From: Kribbella turkmenica
GTDB taxonomy: Bacteria > Actinomycetota > Actinomycetes > Propionibacteriales > Kribbellaceae
Direction: 5' to 3'
DNA length: 64,000 bases
Assembly (NCBI RefSeq): GCF_004348725.1
Contig: NZ_SMKR01000009.1
Span: forward strand, 1 to 64,000
The notes under the pieces were generated by a model. The model was not told where the DNA came from and searched no databases. It worked only from the letters and a program-made list of their open reading frames with translations. The translations under genes were made by a program, and so were the position numbers. The first letter of the stretch is position 1; each line of letters starts with the position of its first letter. Positions 8,112-15,547 of this stretch are shown here, piece after piece.

Positions 8112-10480
8112 TCGACCGCGGGCACCATCCGATCGAGCCGTGGCGGTTGCGGGAGACCCGGCTGCAACTCGACAAGCTGGCCCAGTCGGAGTCGCTGTTC
8201 GCGCTGTCGAACGGGCACATCGGGCTGCGCGGCAACCTCGACGAGGGCGAGCCCTACGCGATCCCGGGCACCTACCTGAACTCGTTCTACGAGCAGCGCC
8301 CGCTGCCGTACGCCGAGGCCGGCTACGGCTACCCGGAGTCCGGCCAGACGCTGGTCGACGTGACCAACGGCAAGCTGATCCGGCTGCTGGTGGACGACTC
8401 GCCGTTCGACATCCGGTACGGGTACCTGAGCCACCACGAGCGGACGCTCGACTTCCGCACCGGCCTGCTCGAGCGCGACGTGGACTGGACCTCGCCGGGC
8501 GGCAAGCGGATCCGGGTCCGCAGCCGCCGGATGGTGTCGCTGACCCAGCGCGCGGTCGCCGCGATCGAGTACATCGTCGAGCCGATCGACCAGCCGGCCC
8601 GGTTCGTGATCCAGTCCGAGCTGGTCGCGAACGAGACCCAGCCGAAGCTGTCCGACGACCCCCGGGTCGCCGCGGTGCTGGACAACCCGCTCAAGCCGGT
8701 CAGTCACGACGGCGGCGAGAACGGCATCGTCCTGATCCACCGGACCACCCGCAGCCGGCAGTTGATGGCGGCGGCGATGGTGCACGAGGTCGACACGTCG
8801 GCCCGCTACGCCCTGGACCGCGACGTCCGGGAGAACTGGGCCCGCTCGACGGTGATCTGCCAGTTGCAGCCGGGCGAGACCCTGCGGGTGGTGAAGTACC
8901 TCGCCTACGGCTGGTCGAGCCTGCGGACCGAGACGGCCATCCGGGACCAGGTCGCGGCCGCGCTGGCCAGCGCACGCTTCTCCGGCTGGGACGGGCTGAC
9001 GAAGCAGCAGACCGAGTTCCTGGACGACTTCTGGGACGGCGCCGACGTGGAGGTGCACGGCCACCCCGAGCTGCAGCAGGCGGTCCGGTTCGCGCTCTTC
9101 CACGTGCTGCAGGCCGGTGCCCGGGCCGAGCGCCGGGCGATCCCGTCGAAGGGCCTGACCGGTGCCGGGTACGACGGTCACACCTTCTGGGACACCGAGG
9201 GCTTCGTCCTGCCCGTGCTGAACTACACCATGCCCGGCGCTGCCGCGGACGCCCTGCGCTGGCGGCACTCGATCCTCGAGCAGGCCAAGGAGCGGGCCGG
9301 CGTGCTCGGACTGCGCGGTGCCGCGTTCCCGTGGCGGACGATCCGCGGTCAGGAGTGCTCCGGCTACTGGCCGGCCGGTACGGCGGCATTTCACATCAAC
9401 GCCGACATCGCCGAGGCGGTGATGCGGTACCACATCTCGACCGGGGACGACGAGTTCCTCGAGGAAATCGGACTGGAACTGCTGGTGGAGACCGCCCGGC
9501 TGTGGATGTCGCTCGGCCACCACGACCGGCACGGGCGCTGGCACCTGCCCGGCGTGACCGGCCCGGACGAGTACAGCGCGGTTGCCGACGACAACGTCTT
9601 CACGAACCTGATGGCTGCCCGGAACCTGCGCGCCGCGGCCGCGGTCGCGGTCGCGCACCCGGCGAAGGCGCGCGAGCTCGGTGTCGACCGCGAGGAGGAG
9701 GCCGGCTGGCGGGACGCGGCCGCCGCCGTCCACATCCCGTACGACGAGGAGCTCGGCGTCCACCCGCAGTCGGAGGGGTTCACCGGGTACGCCGAGTGGG
9801 ACTTCGAGGCGTACAAGGGCAAGTACCCGTTGATGCTGCACGCGCCGTACTTCCAGCTGTACCGCAAGCAGGTGATCAAGCAGGCCGACCTGATGCTGGC
9901 GACGTACTGGTGCGGGGACGCGTTCACGGCCGAGGAGAAGGCCCGCAACTTCGACTACTACGAGCGGCTGACGGTCCGCGACTCCTCCCTGTCGGCCTGC
10001 GTCCAGGCGGTGATGGCGGCCGAGGTCGGGCACCTCGACCTCGCCTACGACTACGCCTACGAGGCGGCGCTGATCGACATGCGGAACCTGCACCACAACA
10101 CCGGCGACGGCCTGCACATGGCTTCACTCGCCGGAGCCTGGACCGCGCTCGTCGCCGGTTTCGGCGGTCTGCGGGAGCGCGACGGCGGCCTGTGCTTCGA
10201 CCCGGCGCTGCCGCAGGGCATGTCCCGGCTGGTGTTCTCGATCCGCTGGCGGGGCGCGCGGCTGAAGGTGGACATCACCGAGCTCGAGGTCAACTACACG
10301 GTGCACGACGGTACCGATTGCAGCGTCTCCTTCATGCATGCGGGCGAGCAGGTCAGCGTGACTCCCGAGAGCCCGCTGAGGCGCCCGCTCGGCAAACGCA
10401 CCCCGCTGCTCCCGCGTCCCAGCCAGCCGCCGGGCCGGGAGCCTCGCTCGGCCCTCGCCCAGAACGGACTCGGCGGCTAG
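8108..10480 (+). CDS. GH65 disaccharide phosphorylase (maltose/kojibiose/trehalose type)
   Basis: 790 residues, typical for GH65. The N-terminal beta-sandwich (about 1-270) begins [20 protein letters not shown]. The (alpha/alpha)6 barrel contains [17 protein letters not shown] (about 350) and [15 protein letters not shown], where E488 matches the catalytic acid of maltose phosphorylase (E487). [12 protein letters not shown] (about 587) is the phosphate/loop region, followed by [16 protein letters not shown] (about 660). The C-terminal beta domain ends in a Pro/Arg-rich tail. It cleaves an alpha-glucosyl disaccharide with inorganic phosphate, giving beta-glucose 1-phosphate, which the coupled mutase then uses. 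The exact linkage cannot be decided from sequence. The 3' end overlaps the convergent fusion gene by 4 bases. Confidence 0.88.
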   Translation: MIDRGHHPIEPWRLRETRLQLDKLAQSESLFALSNGHIGLRGNLDEGEPYAIPGTYLNSFYEQRPLPYAEAGYGYPESGQTLVDVTNGKLIRLLVDDSPFDIRYGYLSHHERTLDFRTGLLERDVDWTSPGGKRIRVRSRRMVSLTQRAVAAIEYIVEPIDQPARFVIQSELVANETQPKLSDDPRVAAVLDNPLKPVSHDGGENGIVLIHRTTRSRQLMAAAMVHEVDTSARYALDRDVRENWARSTVICQLQPGETLRVVKYLAYGWSSLRTETAIRDQVAAALASARFSGWDGLTKQQTEFLDDFWDGADVEVHGHPELQQAVRFALFHVLQAGARAERRAIPSKGLTGAGYDGHTFWDTEGFVLPVLNYTMPGAAADALRWRHSILEQAKERAGVLGLRGAAFPWRTIRGQECSGYWPAGTAAFHINADIAEAVMRYHISTGDDEFLEEIGLELLVETARLWMSLGHHDRHGRWHLPGVTGPDEYSAVADDNVFTNLMAARNLRAAAAVAVAHPAKARELGVDREEEAGWRDAAAAVHIPYDEELGVHPQSEGFTGYAEWDFEAYKGKYPLMLHAPYFQLYRKQVIKQADLMLATYWCGDAFTAEEKARNFDYYERLTVRDSSLSACVQAVMAAEVGHLDLAYDYAYEAALIDMRNLHHNTGDGLHMASLAGAWTALVAGFGGLRERDGGLCFDPALPQGMSRLVFSIRWRGARLKVDITELEVNYTVHDGTDCSVSFMHAGEQVSVTPESPLRRPLGKRTPLLPRPSQPPGREPRSALAQNGLGG

Positions 10481-11763
10481 CGCAGGGCCCGCAGGAGCAG
10501 GGCGACACCCCGGACGGCGTCGACGTTCGCGGCGATCGCGACGGCGATCAGGCCCCACAGCGGGAAGCCGGAGATCGCCGCCAGCGCAAAGATCAGCAGC
10601 CGGAACTCGCGCCGGAACAGCAGCCGTACGTCGGTGTCCCGCCCGACCGCGTGGACGTAGGAGATGAGCAGGCACCCGACGGCCGCGGCGAAGCCCCAGG
10701 CCCACGCGGTGCGCGTCGCCCCGGTCGCCAGAACCAGCGCCAGTACGACGGCCAGGTCGGCGTACCGATCGAGGAGCGTGTCGAGCGTGGCACCGCGGCG
10801 GGACGCTCGCGCACTGACGCGGGCGAGCTCACCGTCGACGCCGTCGAGCGCGGACCCGAGAACGACGCCCAGACCGCCCGCAACCATCAGCCAGGTGTCG
10901 CCGGTCGCGACCAGGGCCGCTGCGATGAGCGTGACTGCGAACGCCAGTGCGGTCGCCACATCGGGGGAGAGGCGAGTGCGCAGCAACAGGCGGGTGAGCG
11001 GTCCGGAGATGCGCCGGTTGAGCACTCGCGCGATCACGCCGTCCGTCGGCTTCGGGCCGTACCGGCGCCACATGGACCGTTCGAGCGCGCGCACGGTCTC
11101 CGGCGTGTCCACGTCGGCCCAAAGACCCCGCACCTCCCGCGACTGCATCTCGCACCCGTGCGCGAGCAGTTGCTGCCGGACCTCCAGCCACGACTCCCGC
11201 TCCCGATAGGTCACCAACAGGACGTCCTGCACGTCGACGACCGACAGGCCCGCGTCCACCCCGTCGTACTCGTCGAGGTCGGGTCCGAGACCGGCCACCG
11301 ATCCGTCGTCGCGCAGGCGGATCCGGTTCGGCCGTGTGCTGCTCTCCGCGACGGGCTGCTCCGAACGCCCCACGGCCGCGACGTTCCCGGCCGGCGTCTG
11401 GATCAGCCGCCGTACGTCGTCCGCCTCGAAGACGTGGTCACCCATCACCACCAGGCAGCGGCGCTCGCCGATCTGGCTCAGCCCGGCGAGCACCGAGGAC
11501 GCCGTACCGCTCTCCCAGTCAGGATTGACCACCACCTCCACCGGCAGCTTGCGGTCCTTGATCGTGGCGACGACGTCGTCGGCACGGTAGCCCAGGACGA
11601 CGATGATTCGCTCGACGCCGGCTTGCCGCAGCACCCGGACCGAGCGCTCCAGCAGAGTGGTGCCGCCGACACGGCGCAGCACCTTCGGCCGGGTCGACCG
11701 CATCCGGAGTCCCCGTCCGGCCGCCAGCAGCAGGGCCACCCGGACCGCATTCTCCTTGACCAC
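10477..11763 (-). CDS. Nucleotidyltransferase / CDP-alcohol phosphatidyltransferase fusion (DIPP-synthase-like)
   Basis: 428 residues from GTG 11763, which has GGGGAGG 6 bases upstream. Residues about 7-220 form a sugar-nucleotidyltransferase domain (LLLAAGRGLRMRSTRPKVL, the NTP-binding loop with Lys; VVMGDHVFEADD, the metal-binding Asp). Residues about 250-428 are membrane-embedded: a CDP-alcohol phosphatidyltransferase with the exact signature DG-x2-AR-x8-G-x3-D-x3-D (DGELAR...GATLDTLLD) and about five helices. This order is that of the bifunctional inositol-1-phosphate cytidylyltransferase/di-myo-inositol-phosphate phosphate synthase known from hyperthermophiles. Here it would make CDP-inositol and transfer inositol phosphate to another alcohol, in a soluble compatible solute or a lipid head group. 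Domain calls are firm; the product is inference. It is convergent with GH65 and divergent from the next gene. Confidence 0.82.
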   Translation of the reverse strand: MVKENAVRVALLLAAGRGLRMRSTRPKVLRRVGGTTLLERSVRVLRQAGVERIIVVLGYRADDVVATIKDRKLPVEVVVNPDWESGTASSVLAGLSQIGERRCLVVMGDHVFEADDVRRLIQTPAGNVAAVGRSEQPVAESSTRPNRIRLRDDGSVAGLGPDLDEYDGVDAGLSVVDVQDVLLVTYRERESWLEVRQQLLAHGCEMQSREVRGLWADVDTPETVRALERSMWRRYGPKPTDGVIARVLNRRISGPLTRLLLRTRLSPDVATALAFAVTLIAAALVATGDTWLMVAGGLGVVLGSALDGVDGELARVSARASRRGATLDTLLDRYADLAVVLALVLATGATRTAWAWGFAAAVGCLLISYVHAVGRDTDVRLLFRREFRLLIFALAAISGFPLWGLIAVAIAANVDAVRGVALLLRALR

Positions 11764-11804
11764 CGTCGACCTCCCCTCGCCCATCCCCAGGATGCCTTAC
11801 CCGC

Positions 11805-11810
11805 TAACCT
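11805..11810 (+). promoter_or_regulatory. Leaderless -10 element (TAACCT)
   Basis: TAACCT lies 5 bases before GTG 11816 and 8 before ATG 11819. No ribosome-binding site precedes either codon. Confidence 0.4.
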
Positions 11811-11815
11811 GTGCG

Positions 11816-12229
11816 GTGATGAACGCGGCGCATCGTCTGGCGCGCTCCCTGGTGTTGCTGGGAGCGCTGTTCGGTGTGCTCGCGCTGTCCGGGGCGAACG
11901 TCTCGTCGGAGCCGCCCGTCGCGATCCCGGCCCAGACCACCAGCGTTCTGCAGGTGGATCCGCACGGCGTGGTCGAACGGCTCGAACAGGTCGCGATGCT
12001 GGCGCCCGGCGCGTTCGCCGTCGACGCATCCGATCATCGGTACACGCTGCTGCCGGGCGTCACCTTCGCGTCGGCCGGGTTGCTGTTGCTGCTCTGCGTC
12101 GGCTTGTTCCTGCGCCGCGAACGTTTCGGTGAAGCGCCACGCGAGGCGATCATGACGCTTGCGCCCGCACCTCGCCGCGTGGTCCCGGAACCACCGGATC
12201 TGGCAAGGCTCTGCATTCTGCGGACGTGA
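11816..12229 (+). CDS. Small two-helix membrane protein, hypothetical
   Basis: About 137 residues. GTG 11816 and ATG 11819 are adjacent in-frame starts; the promoter position fits either. A hydrophobic N-terminal segment (LARSLVLLGALFGVLALSGA) is followed by about 50 polar extracellular residues. A second helix comes next (FASAGLLLLLCVGLFLRRER), then a cytoplasmic tail with a Pro-rich end. No family is recognised. It lies 90 bases before the cupredoxin-like lipoprotein gene on the same strand and probably belongs with that export-oriented cluster. Confidence 0.6.
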   Translation: MMNAAHRLARSLVLLGALFGVLALSGANVSSEPPVAIPAQTTSVLQVDPHGVVERLEQVAMLAPGAFAVDASDHRYTLLPGVTFASAGLLLLLCVGLFLRRERFGEAPREAIMTLAPAPRRVVPEPPDLARLCILRT

Positions 12230-12275
12230 CGGTCGGCTGCCCTCACAGCTGATCTCACCAATCTCCGCGTTCGTG

Positions 12276-12290
12276 CAGGGGTCGCCCCTG
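12276..12290 (+). other. Short leader hairpin before the cupredoxin-like gene
   Basis: CAGGGG and CCCCTG form perfect 6-base arms around TCG, 30 bases before the ATG at 12320 and just before the GAAAGGA ribosome-binding site. It may shape the leader RNA. Confidence 0.3.
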
Positions 12291-12319
12291 TGCGCGTGCC
12301 TTCCTGAAAGGACGCCGCC

Positions 12320-12820
12320 ATGCGGCTCTCACCTCGCGGCGCTGCCGCCTGCCTTGCTGTCGTTGCCCTGACCGGTTGCGGTGCGGCCGAGACTCCGGCC
12401 GCCGACACGACGCCGACCACCATGCCGACCACCATGCCGACCACCATGCCGACCACCATGCCGACCACCATGCCGACCACCACGCCCACGCCGACCCCGA
12501 CGACTCCACCGTCCGCCACACCGCCCGCCGTACCGACCAAAACTCCGACGAGTACGGCGGACGTCACCGTCGACGTCTCGATCGCCGACGGGAAGGTGTC
12601 CACCGCGAAGCCGGTGGTGAAGGCGAGGCCCGGCCAGACGGTCCGGATCACCGCGGTCAGCGACGTGGCCGACCAACTACACGTGCACGGCTACGACAAG
12701 GCCCTGGACCTGAAGCCGGGAATGCCGGCGTCGGTCGAGTTCGAAACCTCCACCAAGGGGACGTTCGAGGTCGAGACGCACGAGACCGGCAAGCTCCTGT
12801 TCAAGCTGCAAGTGTCGTGA
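12320..12820 (+). CDS. Cupredoxin-like lipoprotein with TTMP repeat linker
   Basis: 166 residues. The signal peptide ends in the lipobox LTGC (Cys20), so the mature protein is anchored to the outer face of the membrane. Residues about 31-75 are a Thr/Pro linker with five TTMP repeats encoded by a 12-base tandem repeat. Residues about 80-166 form a small beta-sandwich of cupredoxin type (VTVDVSIADGKV, RPGQTVRITAVSDVADQLHVHGYDK, and TFEVETHETGKLLFKLQV). HVHGYD and the ETHETGKL region hold His residues where copper ligands sit in cupredoxins, but the usual Cys is absent, so metal binding is uncertain. Its stop overlaps the start of the next gene (GTGA), so it is coupled to that membrane protein. 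Confidence 0.8.
   Translation: MRLSPRGAAACLAVVALTGCGAAETPAADTTPTTMPTTMPTTMPTTMPTTMPTTTPTPTPTTPPSATPPAVPTKTPTSTADVTVDVSIADGKVSTAKPVVKARPGQTVRITAVSDVADQLHVHGYDKALDLKPGMPASVEFETSTKGTFEVETHETGKLLFKLQVS
12413..12484 (+). repeat. 12-base tandem repeat, five exact copies plus one variant
   Basis: The unit is CCGACCACCATG, encoding Thr-Thr-Met-Pro in frame. The last copy ends ACG (Thr-Thr-Thr-Pro). Copy number could change by slippage without breaking the frame, lengthening or shortening the lipoprotein stalk. Confidence 0.9.
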
Positions 12821-14139
12821 GGGCTGTGGTCGTGCCACTGCACGGGATCGGCGGCCGTCAGGACCTGCCGATACCGCTGGAGTTCGCCGTCACCGGGGCG
12901 GCGGTCGCGATCACGTTGTCGTTCGTGATCCTGGCCGTCGCCTGGCGGACGCCTCGCTACCGGGGCGCCGCCTCCGGTACGGCGCTGCCCTCTGGGCTCG
13001 CCGCAGTCCTGGACTCCTTCTGGTTGCGGTGGACGGTGCGGTTGTTCGGCCTGGCGGCGTTCCTCTACGCGGGGATGGCGTTGCTGGCCGGAGCGGATCG
13101 GCTGACGAATCCGATCTTCGGAGTCGTCTACATCCTGGTGTGGGTCGGGCTGGTGCCGGTGTCCCTGTTCCTTGGGCCGGTGTGGCGGACTCTGAACCCG
13201 CTGCGGACCCTGCACCTGCTGGTGTGCCGCCTGTTGCGTCACAACCCACGGGACGGGTTGTTGGAGCTGTCACCGCGCGTCGGGCTGTGGCCGGCGTCCG
13301 CCGGGATCTTCGCGTTCGCATGGTTGGAGCTGGTCGCGCCGGACCGAGCGACCCTGCCCGTGCTGCAGACGTGGCTGGCCGTGTACGTGGTGGCCGTCCT
13401 GTTCGGTGCGGTGCTGTTCGGAGACCGGTGGTTCGCCGCTGCGGACCCGTTCGAGGCGTACGCGACGCTGATGGCCAAGCTCTCACCGTGGGGCCGTCGA
13501 GCCGACGCAGTGATCGTCGTACGACGTCCGCTGGAGAACCTGGACAGCCTCACGCCTCGCCCAGGCCTGGTCGGCCTGGTCGCCGCGCTCCTCGGATCCA
13601 CGGCGTACGACGGCTTCTCCCGGAGCACACTGTGGATCGCCTGGGCGCAGAACCCGGGGTACTCGCAGACACTGCTGGGAACGGTCGCCCTGGCCGGGTT
13701 CATCGCGTTCGTGCTGGTGACGTACTCGGCGGCGACCGTACTGGCCGGGCGGATGTCCTCGCGGGCCGCACTGCCGGGGATGTTCGCCCACTCGGTCGTG
13801 CCGATCGTCCTCGGGTACGTCGTCGCGCACTACTTCAGCCTGCTCGTGCTCGAAGGCCAACGCACGCTGATCCTGCTCAGCGATCCGCTCAGCAACGGCT
13901 GGAACGTGTTCGGTACCGGCTTGCTCGGAGTCAACGCCGGACTGACCAACCATCCCGGTGCGATCGCGACCGTCCAGGTGAGTGCTGTGGTCGTCGGTCA
14001 CCTCCTCGGGGTCATCTCCGCCCACGATCGGGCCGTCGCCCTGTATGCCAGGGGCCGGGCGCTGGCCGGCCAGGTCCCACTGCTGGTGGTCATGGTGGCC
14101 TATACCGTCGGCGGGCTCCTGCTGCTGTTCTCCACCTGA
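12817..14139 (+). CDS. Polytopic membrane protein of the 'fenitrothion hydrolase'-annotated family
   Basis: 440 residues from the GTG overlapping the lipoprotein stop. About ten hydrophobic helices alternate with short loops. The N-terminal pattern HGIGGRQDLPIPLEFAVTGA is the hallmark of an actinobacterial family often labelled fenitrothion hydrolase. The label rests on little evidence, and a transport or redox role is as likely. Conserved-looking loop residues include GPVWRTLNPLR (about 120) and FGDRWFAAADPFEAYATLM (about 202). Translational coupling to a cupredoxin-like lipoprotein suggests the two act together at the outer face of the membrane, possibly in metal or electron handling. That is inference. 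Confidence 0.7.
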   Translation: MRAVVVPLHGIGGRQDLPIPLEFAVTGAAVAITLSFVILAVAWRTPRYRGAASGTALPSGLAAVLDSFWLRWTVRLFGLAAFLYAGMALLAGADRLTNPIFGVVYILVWVGLVPVSLFLGPVWRTLNPLRTLHLLVCRLLRHNPRDGLLELSPRVGLWPASAGIFAFAWLELVAPDRATLPVLQTWLAVYVVAVLFGAVLFGDRWFAAADPFEAYATLMAKLSPWGRRADAVIVVRRPLENLDSLTPRPGLVGLVAALLGSTAYDGFSRSTLWIAWAQNPGYSQTLLGTVALAGFIAFVLVTYSAATVLAGRMSSRAALPGMFAHSVVPIVLGYVVAHYFSLLVLEGQRTLILLSDPLSNGWNVFGTGLLGVNAGLTNHPGAIATVQVSAVVVGHLLGVISAHDRAVALYARGRALAGQVPLLVVMVAYTVGGLLLLFST

Positions 14140-14174
14140 GTCGTTCTGTCCGGGGTGTGCCTCAGCCTCGATCT

Positions 14175-14426
14175 GTGCCTGAGGTTTCGCGGCCGGACGC
14201 TCGGCGGATCGCCGTGCGGGCCCAGCTGCTGGGCCGGGACCGGCCAGAGGACCTGGCGGAGATGGCGGAGTGGCCGGGGAGCGGGCCGCTGCTCGACTGG
14301 CAGGAGTACCGCCGGGACTGGGTGAAGGCGAACGAGGGATGCCGGCTCGACATCCTCGAGCGGCTCCGGCAGGACGGCCCGCTGGTGATGCGCGAGCTGC
14401 CCGACACGTGGGTCCGGGCCATGTAG
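14175..14426 (+). pseudogene. Winged-helix (HTH_42/YcaQ-like) gene relic with internal deletion
   Basis: The 83 codons from GTG 14175 join two pieces of a DUF1006/HTH_42 winged-helix protein of about 350-400 residues. The piece RPDARRIAVRAQLLGRDRPE is the family N-terminus. It runs straight into LAEMAEWPG..WQEYRRDWVKANEGCRLDILERLRQDGP, which belongs roughly 80 residues further along. The frame ends at TAG 14424 shortly after, so the C-terminal part is missing too. The sequence left resembles the family closely, which suggests a recent event. Relatives include DNA glycosylases of the AlkX/YcaQ group. Confidence 0.65.
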
Positions 14427-14461
14427 CGGTCTAATGGAGGTAGTTGGGGGAGGCTGGTCAG

Positions 14462-15403
14462 ATGGCGACGGGCGGCCCGGGACAGGAGCAGCGGCAACGG
14501 ATGCGGCCGGCTGCGGCGATCGCGGCCGCCGTGGTGGTCACCTTGCTGTCGGCTCTCCTGGCCGGCCTGGGCGTGCTGTACTTCGGCGGCGATCCCGCGT
14601 CGACCGGGCAGGGCGCCGTACCCCTGCCCGGGGCCGCGGCCACGGCGACCGCATCCAGGACGTCTTCCGGGACCACCTCCTCCGCTGAGCCGCCAACGCC
14701 CTCGCCGACCAGGCAAGCGCCGCCGAGTGCATCCCCGACCAGGCAAACGCCGCCGAGTGCATCCCCGACCAGGCAAACGCCGCCGAGTGCATCCCCGACG
14801 TTCCGGTTCCAGCCGTTGTGGCCGTTCGCCTCGGTCGCGGACGCGGCCGAGTGGCAACGTAGGTACCGGGACGGCGGTGACCAGCCATGGCACCTGGACG
14901 CGGAGCAGACGGCGTTGTCCTTCACCACCGGCTTCCTCGGCTTCACCGAGATCGACCGGGTGGTCGCCCGCTCGATCAGGGGTGACGACGCCCGGATCTC
15001 CGTCGGGTACGAGTCCGGCGAAGGGCCGGCGAGCGTCGCCGCGGTGATCCACCTGGTTCGCATCGGCCAGGGCCCCGACGCGCCGTGGGAGGTCGTCGGG
15101 ACGGCCGACTCCACGCTCACCCTCGAGCGGCCGCGGTACGGCGCGCGCGTGAGCTCACCGATCACCGCCGGCGGCCGGATCACCGGGGTCGACGAGTCGA
15201 TCCAGATCGACGTCCGCCAGGCCGGCTCCGAGCGGCCGCTCGGCACGGCGTGCTGCGTCCCGGGCGGCGGTCAGCGGCAGCCCTGGTCGACGCGGGTGAG
15301 CTTCCGCGGTGCCGACGCCGGTGCGGTCGTGATCGTCGCCTCCACCGGCGGTCACGTGCAGGACGTCGAGCGCTTCGCGATCACCGGTGTCCGCGTCGGC
15401 TGA
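14462..15403 (+). CDS. Membrane-anchored protein with Gmad2-like immunoglobulin domain
   Basis: 313 residues from ATG 14462, which has GGGGGAGG about 10 bases upstream. One N-terminal helix (AAAIAAAVVVTLLSALLAGL, about 17-36) is followed by a long Ala/Thr/Ser/Pro linker that includes three SPTRQ(A/T)PPSA repeats. A globular domain at about 115-215 (WPFASVADAAEWQRRYRDGG and FLGFTEIDRVVA) carries no recognised name. The last 90 residues (VSSPITAGGRITGVDESIQI, then GAVVIVASTGGHVQDVERF) match the Gmad2 immunoglobulin-like fold of surface and sporulation-linked proteins. Topology is a cytoplasmic stub with the domains outside. The function is unknown. Confidence 0.75.
   Translation: MATGGPGQEQRQRMRPAAAIAAAVVVTLLSALLAGLGVLYFGGDPASTGQGAVPLPGAAATATASRTSSGTTSSAEPPTPSPTRQAPPSASPTRQTPPSASPTRQTPPSASPTFRFQPLWPFASVADAAEWQRRYRDGGDQPWHLDAEQTALSFTTGFLGFTEIDRVVARSIRGDDARISVGYESGEGPASVAAVIHLVRIGQGPDAPWEVVGTADSTLTLERPRYGARVSSPITAGGRITGVDESIQIDVRQAGSERPLGTACCVPGGGQRQPWSTRVSFRGADAGAVVIVASTGGHVQDVERFAITGVRVG
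14701..14790 (+). repeat. 30-base tandem repeat, three copies
   Basis: Two identical units (14731-14760, 14761-14790) and one with three differences (14701-14730) encode SPTRQTPPSA in the extracellular linker. The repeat is in frame, so copy changes would only alter linker length. Confidence 0.9.
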
Positions 15404-15440
15404 CCCGCGCCTGTTGATGTGTGACGCCGGTCACAGTTGA

Positions 15441-15454
15441 TGTTGACGCAAACA
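15441..15454. promoter_or_regulatory. LacI-type operator-like palindrome 1 before GH5
   Basis: TGTTGACGCAAACA is a 14-base imperfect palindrome centred on CG, the usual core of LacI-family sites. It resembles the element 35 bases downstream; the consensus is TGTTKACGYRAACA. Confidence 0.4.
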
Positions 15455-15475
15455 TCGGGCATTGACGCGGCCCCG

Positions 15476-15489
15476 TGTTTACGTGAACA
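15476..15489. promoter_or_regulatory. LacI-type operator-like palindrome 2 before GH5
   Basis: TGTTTACGTGAACA has 12 of 14 symmetric positions around CG. It lies 58 bases before the GH5 start and close to a TTGACG (15462-15467) that could serve as a -35 element. Confidence 0.45.
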
Positions 15490-15547
15490 TCGCCGCGACA
15501 CGCAAACCCGCGGCGCCGGACCGCCGCTCGTGAGGATCGGAGAGCGC

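Noticed and set aside
8140-12132. Open frame of 1,330 codons on the plus strand
   Set aside because: It is a shadow of GH65 and the fusion gene. Its product is almost only Arg/Ala/Gly/Pro, and real genes with family motifs occupy the other frames.
12413-14790. Tandem repeats as a possible CRISPR array
   Set aside because: The repeats are directly adjacent, with no spacers, lie inside coding frames and keep the frame.
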